From Paraescarpia echinospica (lineage: Eukaryota; Annelida; Polychaeta; Sabellida; Siboglinidae), in contig CM034541.1 of the NCBI GenBank assembly GCA_020002185.1, positions 29,677,845 to 29,741,844 of the forward strand: a stretch of 64,000 nt of DNA, read 5' to 3'. Position 1 is the stretch's first letter, and every line of letters begins with the position of its first letter. Shown here piece after piece: positions 1 through 12,000 of the stretch. The notes under the pieces were generated by a model, which was given only the letters and a program-made list of their open reading frames with translations, did not search any database and was not told the origin of the DNA. Made by a program: the position numbers and the translations under genes.

Positions 1-1925
1 TAGATAGGTTTGCCATACTACTCGTGAGATCCTGCTATCGTTATAGTGTTGTTCGTGTGATGTACAGGTGATGCAGCACCACCAAGGTGACACCCTATGA
101 ACAGCACCACCAACGTCACATTGTGATGTCACATTGGTGGTGGTGCTAATGTGATGTCATATTGTAGTACTGCTCATACGATGTTACATTTGTGGTACTG
201 CTTATGTAATGTCACATTGGTAGTGCTGCTTATGTGATGTCACATTGGTGGTACTGCTCATGTGATGTCATATTGGTGGTACTGCTAATGTGATGTCATA
301 TTGGTGGTACTGCTAATGTGATGTCACATTGGTTGTACTGCTGATGTGATGTCATATTGGTGGTGCTGCCCATATGATGTCACATTTGTTGTACTGCTCG
401 TGTGATGTGATATTGGTGGTGCTGCTCATGTGATGTCATATTGGTGGGGCTGCTCATGTGATGTCACATTGGTTGTACTGCTCGTGTGATGCCATATTGG
501 TGGTGCTGCTCATGTGATGTCATATTGGTGGTGCTGCTCATGTGATGTCACATTGGTGGTACTGTTCAAGTGATGTCACATTGGTTATACTGCTTATGTG
601 ATGTCACATTGGTTTTACTGCTCATGTGATGTCACATTGGTTGTACTGCTCATGTGATGTCATATTGGTGCTCGTGCTCACTTTCATATACTATGAATTT
701 GTTACATGAATTCTGTTGCTCTAAAGAGGTATCCTAGTGGCGTGCTCAAGTGGTACCTATGGTGGTGCAGTAACATGCTTACAGTGATTTAGATAGGTTT
801 GCCATACTACTCGTGAGATCCTGCTGTCGTTATGGTGTTGTTCGTGTGATGTACAGGTGATGCAGCACCACCAAGGTGACACCCTATGAACAGCACCACA
901 AACGTCACATTGTGATGTCACATTGGTGGTGGTGCTAATGTGATGTCACATTGACATTGGTAGTACTGCTCATATGATGTTACATTTGTGGTACTGCTTA
1001 TGTGATGTCACATTGGTAGTGCTGCTTATGTGATGTCACATTGGTGGTACTGCTCATGTGATGTCATATTGGTGGTACTGCTAATGTGATGTCATATTGG
1101 TGGTACTGCTAATGTGATGTCACATTGGTTGTACTGCTGATGTGATGTCATATTGGTGGTGCTGCTCATGTGATGTCATATTGGTTGTGCTGCTCATGTG
1201 ATGTCATATTGGTGGTGCTGCTCATATGATATCACATTTGTTGTACTGCTCGTGTGATGCCATATTGGTTGTACTGCTCGTGTGATGCCATATTGGTGGT
1301 GCTGCTCATGTGATGTCATATTGGTGGTGCTGTTCATGTGATGTCACATTGGTTGTACTGCTTATGTGATGTCACATTGGTTTTACTGCTCATGTGATGT
1401 CACATTGGTTTTACTGCTCATGTGATGTCACATTGGTTGTACTGCTGATGTGATGTCATATTGGTGGTGCTGCTCATGTGATGTCATATTAGTTGTACTG
1501 CTCATGTGATGTGATATTGGTGGTTCTGCTCATATGATATCACATTTGTTGTACTGCTCGTGTGATGTGATATTGGTGGTGCTGCTCATGTGATGTCATA
1601 TTGGTGGGGCTGCTCATGTGATGTCACATTGGTTGTACTGCTCGTGTGATGCCATATTGGTGGTGCTGCTCATGTGATGTCATGTTGGTGGTGCTGCTCA
1701 TGTGATGTCACATTGGTGGTGCTGTTCATGTGATGTCACATTGGTTGTACTGCTTATGTGAAGTCACATTGGTTTTACTGCTCGTGATGTCACATTGGTT
1801 GTACTGCTCATGTGATGTCACATTGGTTATACTGCTCATATGATGTCATATTGGTGGTTATACTGCTCATATGATGTCATATTGGTGCTCGTACTCACTT
1901 TCATATACTATGAATTTGTTACATG
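1..1925. repeat. Satellite of ~28-bp units in two higher-order blocks
   Basis: A unit of about 28 bp built around TGTGATGTCACATTGGT and TACTGCTCA is repeated with point variants (TCACATT or TCATATT; GGTGGT or GGTTGT). A distinct leader (TAGATAGGTTTGCC onward) opens the window and recurs at 790, and the same exit sequence (CTCACTTTCATATACTATG) follows the repeats near 680 and near 1892. The array is therefore two higher-order blocks, one of 789 bp and a longer one, and probably continues to the left of the window. It has no coding potential. Confidence 0.9.
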
Positions 1926-4585
1926 AATTCTTGTCATTTTATTATATGGCGCTTTTTGTAATAAACCATTGTAAATATGTGAAAAGTTGTCATAAAAGTC
2001 ACTACAAATTTCTGTAGATACATTGAAATTGATCGATTTAGTTATACCATTCCTGTGATTTTATTTATGTGGCCTTTTCCATAACAATTGAAATGTTTTG
2101 CCAGATTTGGTGTTGTTGCTGTGATGTCAGTGTCGTTTACTTGGAATAATGACAGTTGATGTGCATTTGCTTGGTATATGCCAACTGTGTGGTCTTTGTG
2201 TTTTTATTTGGCTGCACTTTCTATCACCTGCTATTGTCTGTTACCACCATTTGCACTTTTGTCAGCACATTTAGCCATGTGTCTAACCATCAACGGACTG
2301 GTGCATCATAACTCAACCATATAAAACCCTTCAAATGTGATATGCTGCAGGCCGCCATGATTAGGACCATAATGTATACTGGGCAAATGTGAGAAAAAGC
2401 AAAAAATACATAAAATAACAATATAGCATAGTGAATAATACAATTTTGAATTGGTGTCTTGAAAAAGTTTTTATTTGATGCATGTTTTGGATTGAATGGT
2501 GTGTGATTGAAAACATACGTACCTAACTTTGATGTTGATCAGTGGAGTAAAAAATTAAAACTGTCCAAATACCTACACATACAATGCTACTTTTACATTT
2601 ATAATTCATAAAATAAACAATAAGTGACAAAACTGTCTTGCTTACTGCCTACTTATGTATTTTACCCATTAATATAGTAGAATTATGTACAATTTTAAAC
2701 TCTGTTTTCTCAAAACTTGGAATTAAGATCATAACATTGTAACCACAATATATACAGACTAGTCAGTCAATATAACATTGCTGAGTGCTGGAAAGAACTA
2801 GGAAGCTTAGAAACATACAAGTGCTGTACCTTGTCAGTACATGGTCCAGGAGCTTCTCTGGGGATTGTATTATGTTGAACATTCAAGTGGCGTATACGTG
2901 TATAACTTGTCACGTTAAACTTTGGTGGAGATGTCCGCTAGGTGATAGTGATCAGTAATGTCTTGTTGACTCTGTTAGCTATAGGTCTGCTGGTTATATC
3001 TAAGCTGTCTCAAATTAATGCAGTGCCAAACATAACTTGCTTGACAAGAGATTGTAGACAAGGATTGTCTTGGGAAATAAGTGGGGTTCGCTCCTATTTT
3101 GGAGTCTGCTGTTTGAAATCGGCCAGTTTTACACTAACTTTATCATCTTCCAAAAGTGGGGGATCACATGGGGTCATACAAAGGGCTGTATGTGGAGGGG
3201 GAAACCAGTCATGTAAATCAATGTCTGGGCTGGTAAACTGGCTAAATTTCATAATTCACATGGTGGTAATTGCACTGCTGTGAAGGATCAGTCCAGACTC
3301 TTGTTGTGGTTCATTTGATTTGCAGCAAATTAAGCCAGCAACATTTCTTCAGCATTCAGGGGTGGTCTCAGTGCAGTCGAAGGTGCATGTAGGGACATCC
3401 AGACATGCACAGGATCAACAACATAGTCAGCTATCTGAGCCTGTATACATTTGGTCACTTTGGTGGTTTGTTTGATTTCGAAACACATTGCAGATGTTGC
3501 ATGTAATACATATGACAAACACGTTTTATGATGACCATTGGAAAAGGCTCAGTTTGAACAAACAAAAATATGTATGTGGAGACAATGTGTACATCTTTTT
3601 TGCTTACTACTGTACACTTACTGAAATTACAATGGCACCAACTTTGTGATGAATTTGTGACTTTCATGACAAAACTAAAGCTAAACACATAATTATGGAC
3701 AAACTTTATGGAGTATTTTTGTGAGTATTTTTAATATTTTACACTGGGTACCTGTAGACAGACCTCACGTTATGGTAAACTTCTCCCAATGATTCATATC
3801 ACCAATGGGTGATATATTTCTGAAGACACAATAATAGGTATTTAGAATTAGTTACTTTTTCAGTCAATAAATAGTCCTCTCCCTGGACAGAGGGTGCCAC
3901 GAGTTTATGATACAAATCAATACAAATTAAGATAAACTATCGTAGTCTTCAGGTGTGCCCAATTTGAAACCTGCACTTGGTAAACATGCAGTTGGTTTCA
4001 TGGCGTAGACCCATTGTAGCAGTGTAGTTACTTCCATTATATGGCTGTGAATGATTGCTTAATTTTCAAGCATGATGGACATTTGCCCGAGTACTGCGGG
4101 AAATGGTCGCGAGGCTGTTGCCAAATTTGCAGATTTATTTTATTTATTGCTCTGTGTACACTAGAACCTAGGGACCATTTCATTCACATTCTCATGAGCT
4201 CGTAAGCTAGATTTTGCTCCTAAAAATCAGTTTCGCTTTTTAACAGTGATCATTTATAATGAAAGGTATTAACAATGGGATGATCGTACGGGACACTTTT
4301 GTTGGTGTCAGTGAAACGGCAGCGTTTTTTGCCATTTGAAACACACCTTAAGTTTATCAGTACTTAATAATAATGGATTCTCTTTGATGGTGGATTTTCC
4401 TAGTGGGCTGATTATCTTAGTAGGATGGTTCCTTGAAATGTCACATTCGTGATCACTAGAATCATACAGTTAACCATGGTTTGAATAATCCAGTATTTGT
4501 TTACAATTAATGGAGTAATGTTCCACTTGTACTAACTAACACAAAAGGGGCAGTCGGTGCAATGTTAAAAAAGGAAGTTCCTGAT
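1926..4585. other. AT-rich non-coding stretch
   Basis: I see no supportable gene. Open frames are short; the longest, a 113-codon frame at 2942-3283, opens at GTG and has no recognisable domain. No long repeat was noticed here. Confidence 0.5.
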
Positions 4586-6064
4586 CAATACATGTTCAGG
4601 GTAATACAAATCATCAAATCATGTTCAGGGTAATACAAATCATCAATGCATTTTCAGGGTAATACAAATCATCAAATCATGTTCAGGGTAATACAAATCA
4701 TCAATACATGTTCAGGGTAATACAAATCATCAAATCATGTTCAGGGTAATACAAATCATCAAATCATGTTCAGGGTAATACAAATCATCAAATCATGTTC
4801 AGGGTAATACAAATCATAAAATCATGTTCAGGGTAATACAAATCATCAATACATGTTCATGGTAATACAAATCATCAAATCATGTTCAGGGTAATACAAA
4901 TCATCAAATCATGTTCAGGGTAATACAAATCATCAAATCATGTTCAGGGTAATACAAATCATCAAATCATGTTCAGGGTAATACAAATCATCAAATCATG
5001 TTCAGGGTAATACAAATCATCAAATCATGTTCAGGATAATACAAATCATCAAATCATGTTCAGGGTAATACAAATCATCAATACATGTTCAGGGTAATAC
5101 AAATCATCAAATCATGTTCAGGGTAATACAAATCATCAATACATGTTCAGGGTAATACAAATCATCAATACATGTTCAGGGTAATACAAATCATCAATAC
5201 ATGTTCAGGGTAATACAAATCATCAATACATGTTCAGGGTAATACAAATCATCAAATCATGTTCAGGGTAATACAAATCATCAATACATGTTCAGGGTAA
5301 TACAAATCATCAAATCATGTTCAGGGTAATACAAATCATCAATACATGTTCAGGGTAACACAAATCATCAAATCATGTTCAGGGTAATACAAATCATCAA
5401 ATCATGTTCAGGGTAATACAAATCATCAAATCATGTTCAGGGTAATACAAATCATAAATACATGTTCAGGGTAATACAAATCATAAATACATGTTCAGGG
5501 TAATACAAATCATCAAATCATGTTCAGGGTAATACAAATCATCAAATCATGTTCAGGGTAATACAAATCATCAAATCATGTTCAGGGTAATACAAATCAT
5601 CAAATCATGTTCAGGGTAATACAAATCATCAATACATGTTCAGGGTAATACAAATCATCAATACATGTTCAGGGTAATACAAATCATCAATACATGTTCA
5701 GGGTAATACAAATCATCAAATCATGTTCAGGGTAATACAAATCATCAAATCATGTTCAGGGTAATACAAATCATCAATACATGTTCAGGGTAATACAAAT
5801 CATCAATACATGTTCAGGGTAATACAAATCATCAATACATGTTCAGGGTAATACAAATCATCAATACATGTTCAGGGTAATACAAATCATCAAATCATGT
5901 TCAGGGTAATACAAATCATCAATACATGTTCAGGGTAATACAAATCATCAAATCATGTTCAGGGTAATACAAATCATCAATACATGTTCAGGGTAACACA
6001 AATCATCAATTCATGTTCAGGGTAATACAAATCATCAAATCAAGTTCAGGGAAATACAAATCAT
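4586..6064. repeat. 29-bp minisatellite, about 51 copies, two variant classes
   Basis: The unit runs ATGTTCAGGGTAATACAAAT followed by CATCA and either ATAC or AATC, with exact 29-bp periodicity. The two unit types are interspersed in an irregular order, and rare variants appear mostly toward the ends (ATTTTCAGG, GTTCATGG, AAGTTCAGGGAAATAC). High homogeneity indicates recent turnover by unequal exchange or slippage. Confidence 0.95.
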
Positions 6065-7339
6065 TAAAAATTTTGAACATATAATGTGAGATTTGGGAAA
6101 GAAATTTTATTCTTATTGATACTTTAGAAGCATAACTGGCTTCATACCAGCTTGTCAATTAGATTTAGTTATGCTAAGTATTTAAGTATTGCAGCAGTTG
6201 GTTGATGAACAGATGTCATAAAATATAGTTGGTATATATATATATATAATTATATATATGAACTACTGTTGTGCTGTCATTATGTTGTTTGCATGTGGTA
6301 CAGAATATGGTATTTTCTCTATGCTTTTTAGCAAAATATTTGCATTCATAACTATGACCATATAACACAGCTATGACAGTGATGCCATTTAACCAGAAAT
6401 CCCAACTAGTCCGTTACATTGATCTGTGTGCAACGTAATATCGACCAGGTGCTGCTTCAGTGAAGTTCAGTCATCATAATAAAACACGGCCTGCATGCAC
6501 TCAAAGTCGGAATTCTAATGAAATGTGTGCAATGCTGTGCATGCATGCAAGTCTTTCTGTTTAGACCTAGAATTTTGTTAATAGGATGTTTTCCGAATCT
6601 GACTACAGAGGCAAAAAATACCTGCAGCATATTCCTATAACTATGTTCTATATAGTTGATTGTCTTTGATTATTTTGTTGACCTAAGCAATTTGTGCTGA
6701 TAGGAAATGTTGAGGTGTGGAACAATTCTGCATGTGGCTAAAAAAATACAAATTTATCAAATATATGATGTATAAAATTAAGTAGAACCAATGTTAGAAC
6801 TAAGATTATTGGTGTGTTTCTTAGTGTTTATGTTAGTAAACATATAGTGAAACCAGAACATCAGCATTTAATTTCAAAGGAAAACAGTAACAGAAAGAAA
6901 GTAACACTTCTTGTCAGATAATAAGCTATAAAAAAATGTAATACTACTACTAACAACAGATTTGTTTAGGAATATTTCACACTTTATATCAACAATAGAT
7001 AAGCGAGCGAAAAATGAACAACTCAGAGCACGTCCAAAGACACTTTTTTGAACGATTGCTAGTACCATTACGGTTTGTCGGATCCCAACAATCTTGATAT
7101 TGTTTGAAAGCTTACGCTTTCTGCTATTCAAACGTATAACTGGTTTTCTGATAATCAGTCCTAAAATAAATTGTAAACGGACCTACAACCATGCTGGTTC
7201 CGGTGTCTTAAACACTGCAAACGATGTTGGTTCATCGTCACAGTTCACCAATCTACCGATTGAGGCACCACTATCTGACTTCATGTTATAAGCTCCACCC
7301 AATTTTAAACGCAATCACGTGTAGATGTCACGTGTCATG
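6065..7339. other. Non-coding stretch with a TA microsatellite
   Basis: A (TA)n run lies at about 6232-6259. The rest shows no gene, no tRNA-like head and no clear mobile-element coding sequence. Confidence 0.4.
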
Positions 7340-8115
7340 CAGATGTTGTGTATCCTGTAAATGTTCAATTTTGGGAAATGTAAATGCCTCCACAGGACAT
7401 TGGAACGAAGATATTGAATATACAATGGGGGGTACTGTACTAAGAACTACTGTAAAAGAAAGGGTTAACGATTAGTGCTGATATGAAGGTTTCAGAGCAG
7501 TGCGGAATTGCAGCTTCAAAGGAAAATCAAATCCTTGGATTAATTAGGTGAAAAATAGTGTATAAGGAAAAAGAACTACCGTAGTACAAAACGATAGTTA
7601 GGCCTCATTTAGAATATTGTGTACAAGCATGGAGGCCATGCCGCAAGAAGGACACAGATATGCTAGAAAGAGTACAGAGGAGAGCGACTAAAATTATACC
7701 GAAACTGAGGAAAAACGCCTAAAAGAATGTGGTTTAACAACACTAAAGACCAGGAGATTGAGAGGAGATCAGATAAAAGTGTTTAAAATATTTAATGGTT
7801 ATGAAAATATTGATAGAAATATTTTTTCTCAGTTAAGAAAGATAAAAAGATTAGAGGACATGAAGTTACATTAGTAAAGGAGCAGTGTAGATTAGTTCTC
7901 ATTTTCACAATGGACTGTAAGTGAATGGAACAGATTATCTGCTGATTGTGTGGGTGCTAGTAGTGTGAATATGTTTAAAAATAAAATCGACACATACCTC
8001 AGAAGGACGGGATACATGTAGATAAAAGGGTTGGACTCTCGATAAGCCAAAGGCCTTCCTTGTCCACCTGCCACCTAAAGTAAATTCTCTAGGTGGCAAT
8101 CTTATTAAATCTTGT
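7340..8115 (+). pseudogene. LINE reverse transcriptase C-terminal fragment
   Basis: Broken reading frames carry the tail of a non-LTR reverse transcriptase: a GHWNEDIEYTMGG segment near 7395, VKERVND near 7452, the thumb-region signature [14 protein letters not shown] near 7600, [14 protein letters not shown] near 7660, and a final EWNRLSADCVGASSVNMFKNK near 7925-7985. Stops and frameshifts interrupt it repeatedly. It is 5' truncated, as usual for dead LINE copies. It lies upstream of the first recognised CCPG1-like exon and is unrelated to it. Confidence 0.8.
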
Positions 8116-8898
8116 TAAATCAACTAACCAACGCAACAAATTTTAACCCATTGGTTGGCGTATGTTATTGTGATGTCACGCTGACATAGAGATATATCGG
8201 TTTTGCTGCGATCAGTGCACATCAGTTTTGCCACGGTTTAAAAATGGGTAGAGCTTATAACATGAAGTCATGAAATTGAAGTGCACATGTCTGAACCTAT
8301 GCAAATGAAGAAAACAGTGCCGCAATCGGATGATTAGTGTACTGAGTACCCACCGCCAACATCATTGGGAACCATACAGAACACCGAAAACGGCATGATT
8401 GTAGGTGCATCTATAGGTATTCTATGAACAGTTACAACTTACCGGGAAATCTAGATGATGTTAGAATAACAAAAAGTGCATCCTTTCAAATGATACCAAG
8501 ATCGTCGGGACAGAACGAGCCGTGAGGGTGCTAGCGACCGTAGAATTTCATGTTTTGGACATGTTCCAAGTTGTTCATTTTTTGCTCGCTTATCTATTTT
8601 TGGTTATATCAATATATATATATATATATATCATCATCAGTGATTCCTCGTTACAAGTCGTAGTCATAGCGATAATGATCTTTCCATTGTCAGTGTCATT
8701 TGTCGTTGTAAATGGTTTATCAGACCAATCTGTTTAGCACAGCTTCCCACAGTGAGAAAACTTATTACCAGAATGTGGAGGGGGTGATTTATGTATATTT
8801 TCAGTGGCTCTAACTCTTGTAGCCTCACACCTTTTGGCTAAGGTTGTTAGCCTATTCACTTTGATTGACTGTTCGATCCAAATACATACTATCTCTTC
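8116..8898. other. Non-coding stretch before the first recognised exon
   Basis: It holds a short TA microsatellite at about 8607-8631 and no gene that I recognise. A promoter or a first exon of the downstream gene could lie here or further left, but I cannot point to one. Confidence 0.35.
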
Positions 8899-9077
8899 AT
8901 GAGACCATACGTTTTTCTAGCGGATTCGGTTGAGAGTGACGATCCGCAACTCCTAGACATACCCTCCTCCAGTAGTGAAGAGCTCCTCACACATGTTGCG
9001 GAGTCTGTGTTATCGGCTGATCAAGGGGAAATGGAGGTCAGGAAGGAGGAAGATGTAATCGAAGATGTCAGCCCCTT
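8899..9077 (+). CDS. CCPG1: CCPG1-like exon A: cytosolic N-terminus, FIR1-like motif
   Basis: The frame is open from an in-frame TGA just upstream, through ATG 8899, to the donor CTT|GTGAGT, leaving two bases of a codon. Two starts are possible: translation from ATG 8899 (weak Kozak context, T at -3), or an acceptor at TTTTTCTAG|CGGATTC that would start the exon at 8921 with an unseen exon before it. The peptide has ESDDPQLLD at residues 12-20, resembling the first FIP200-interacting motif of CCPG1 (SDIEML, recalled). It is then rich in Ser, Glu and Asp. If ATG 8899 is the true start, YVFL at residues 4-7 fits the loose LC3-interacting pattern (aromatic-x-x-aliphatic); if not, the LIR lies on an exon I did not find. 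Confidence 0.75.
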
Positions 9078-12000
9078 GTGAGTATCGCCTGTGTGAATTG
9101 GTTGCATTTCATTTCACCTTTCGCAAAAAATCTTATTTGTTTGAAATCACTTTCCCACTACAAACCTTTGGTGGTCCCTTGCTCCAATGATGACTCTTGC
9201 ACATCCATATTTACGATTTTGCCATAAATGATTCTTGTATGTTGCGCCTCTGAGCTCAGGTTCCTAAGGATATAGACGCTTTAGACATTTATTATTATTA
9301 TTTTGTGTTTTCCCTTTGGTTGATGTTCCAATACCCACGCAGAAGGATAGCAGTGGGACCAGAGTTGGTTATTAAATATTTATTTCTGAAGTCTTGTGGC
9401 GAGAAGGATGTAATTATAGCATCATGCACTATAGTGGCATTTTAGATAGAAGGTTAGCTATTATCATTTCACAGAAGTGTCTTGCATTTTGTTACTGGAT
9501 TGTTCAGATTGGGTTATCCAAATCTATACATGTGTATTTTTATGTGTTAGAAATGAAGTAGATATAAAAAACCAATGTTTTTGTGTGAACTTATTTTAAA
9601 ATGGGGATTTAAAATGTGGTTCTTAAATAAAGTTGATTAAGAAATAACTCTATTGAATCTACACATCCAGTTCATGTGATTAGACAACAACCTCTACAAT
9701 GTAAATTGAAGTGTATCAAATCAGTGGCAATGTTGATTGTTATAGTCCTGTTTAAATTGATTTGTTATTCTTTTAGTCAGATCAGTAACAATTTTGGACG
9801 GATTCCCGTAACAAATTGGACATATTCCAGAAAGAAATTGCAGTTGAAACAATATTAGAAAAGTACTACTTATTGCTGATATGGACGATTATGTGTAGTT
9901 ATATGGCAACACCAGCCAGCACTATTTCCACAGTCAGTGTAGTAACACGTTTTTTGGCTTACATGAGAATATCCCAAATTGCACATGTAATGAGTCCCTG
10001 CACTTGTCTGGTATTGCTTGATTGCCCTGGGGATCTACATGTTCACATACTGCCTGGCAGCAGTACATGAACCTTGGCACAGATTTATTTAGGTTGTCTT
10101 ATTACCAGCAAATGGCTAGGCATGTTAATAATTAAGAGGAAGTTTACTGAATCAGCTATATTTGGTCCCAAATGTCATCAGGACCATTGGAAAGACATCA
10201 AAGCAGTAATTAAATCAATAAACAATAAGTTTGCTTACAAATTGAATGATTTGTTTATAATTTGAACATTTCAACTGCACAGCTTGCAACTGTGAATACT
10301 GTTTTGGGCTGTTAAACACAATTTGGTGGCAGTATGACTTTACCATATTTATTCTGGTATTAAGAGCATCATATTAAAAGCATTCGGAATTGACAGCCTT
10401 GGTTTAAACACCACATAGTTGTCATAGAAGTATTTCAACTGGAGTAGCTTTGCAACATGAATGTATGAGACATTTGCCCTAAGTGTTTATGTTGACCTCA
10501 TGACTGAGTTTGAATCCTGGCCTGGCGGTCAATATTAAAATCCATAGGCCCAATCTTACTTGTAACGAGCAGGACATGAATTTGGCAATACCCTGGAAAT
10601 TTCTTATTCCTCAGAAATTTAACAGCCTTTCCCCAAAATGTAAGTCAGTGCCAACAGGCTTTATCCTAAATGATGTATTAATGTCCCAAGCAACAGGTGT
10701 TATTGGCAATACTCTTACATGAATGGACACAAATATTCGCGTACAGACGACAGCCCAAATATTTCACACAGTAAAAATATGTCCTGCATCATATAGGTGG
10801 ATATCAGCAGACATTTATAAATGCCTGTACCCAGTTGCACTTTGCAGATCAGGCTAATGACATAATCACTTCAGAGGTATCTCATTCAGCAGTGATCCCA
10901 GGAGCATAATAAATATGATTAACGATGACAATTCTAATTAGAGCCACATGTCTAATTATGCTGGCACTAATGAATTCACTCACTGGCATTGCTGTAGGTG
11001 TTCTTAGGTGAAGGAGATGTTTCTGAAATAGAATGTGGATTGTTCATTGCTGAACATAGGATATTGCATTCACACATGGCAAGGACATTTGTGACCTGCC
11101 ACTGCAAACTGGGTATTTTCTCGCACAGGCCTATTCTGCACATGAGCTAAAAATAGCTATGCAGGTCATGTCTGATAAATGTTTTGTTTCTGGCAGAAAT
11201 GCGTACCGTATAATCTAATTTATGAACGTCCTCTTTATTTTCTTTGACAAGTAATCAAAAAATATAAAATACCCACATTTACGAACACACAGATGTGTAA
11301 ATTGACAATATGAGTCAAAGGGACCTTGTTTCTCAAAAAGTTGCTTTCATTAAGATTTGCTTCAAGTTGAGCAATAAGTAAAAAGTACAGAAGATATTTC
11401 AACAAGTAAGGTGTCATTTTAAAGCTGATGGTCTGTGGAATTCAACAAGTTACACAACACTATTTCACAGAGCTGTAATTTAGGATCCAGCCACTTCTCT
11501 GTGGGAGGTAACATTTATCTTGTAGAATGACTTATTAAAAGATCTAATTTTCATCAAAGCAAGTAGCAAAAAGCTGCTAATTATTTCCATATATATTCCA
11601 TATTGTTTTATTTGGGGGGACATGACAGGGTAGCGGTTAGAAGATTGTCCTCTCATTCGATAAAATTCTGGTTCGAATCCTCAAAGTTCGCTAAGCTGTA
11701 TAAATGAATGCATTGCTATAGACAGATATGGATAAATGTGTACAAATTGTGTTTGTGCAGCAATTGCAGGCACTTGCAATGTGGCTGAATTCTTCCCAGA
11801 GAGTCAAGATGGTATTTGAACGAACAGTGTTACGAAAATGTGAGACGTAATGCACTTTGAGTAGACATAGTAGCTGGATACCTTTACATAGGTTTGAAGA
11901 GAAAATATCCCAGTAATATAAGTAATTGTTTTTATGTTAGTTTGAAAGAAATGTTTTTTTAAATGAAATTATAATTTTGCCCACATCTGTAGGTCAAGTG

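Noticed and set aside
2942..3283. 113-codon hydrophobic open frame
   Set aside because: It opens at GTG, has no recognisable domain and no splice or promoter support; chance frame in AT-rich DNA.
4586..6064. Regular short repeats that could suggest a CRISPR array
   Set aside because: There are no unique spacers, units abut each other, and the genome is eukaryotic.
11622..11700. tRNA gene suggested by a perfect B-box
   Set aside because: No cloverleaf could be completed, and the same head and body recur in other copies, so it is a SINE.
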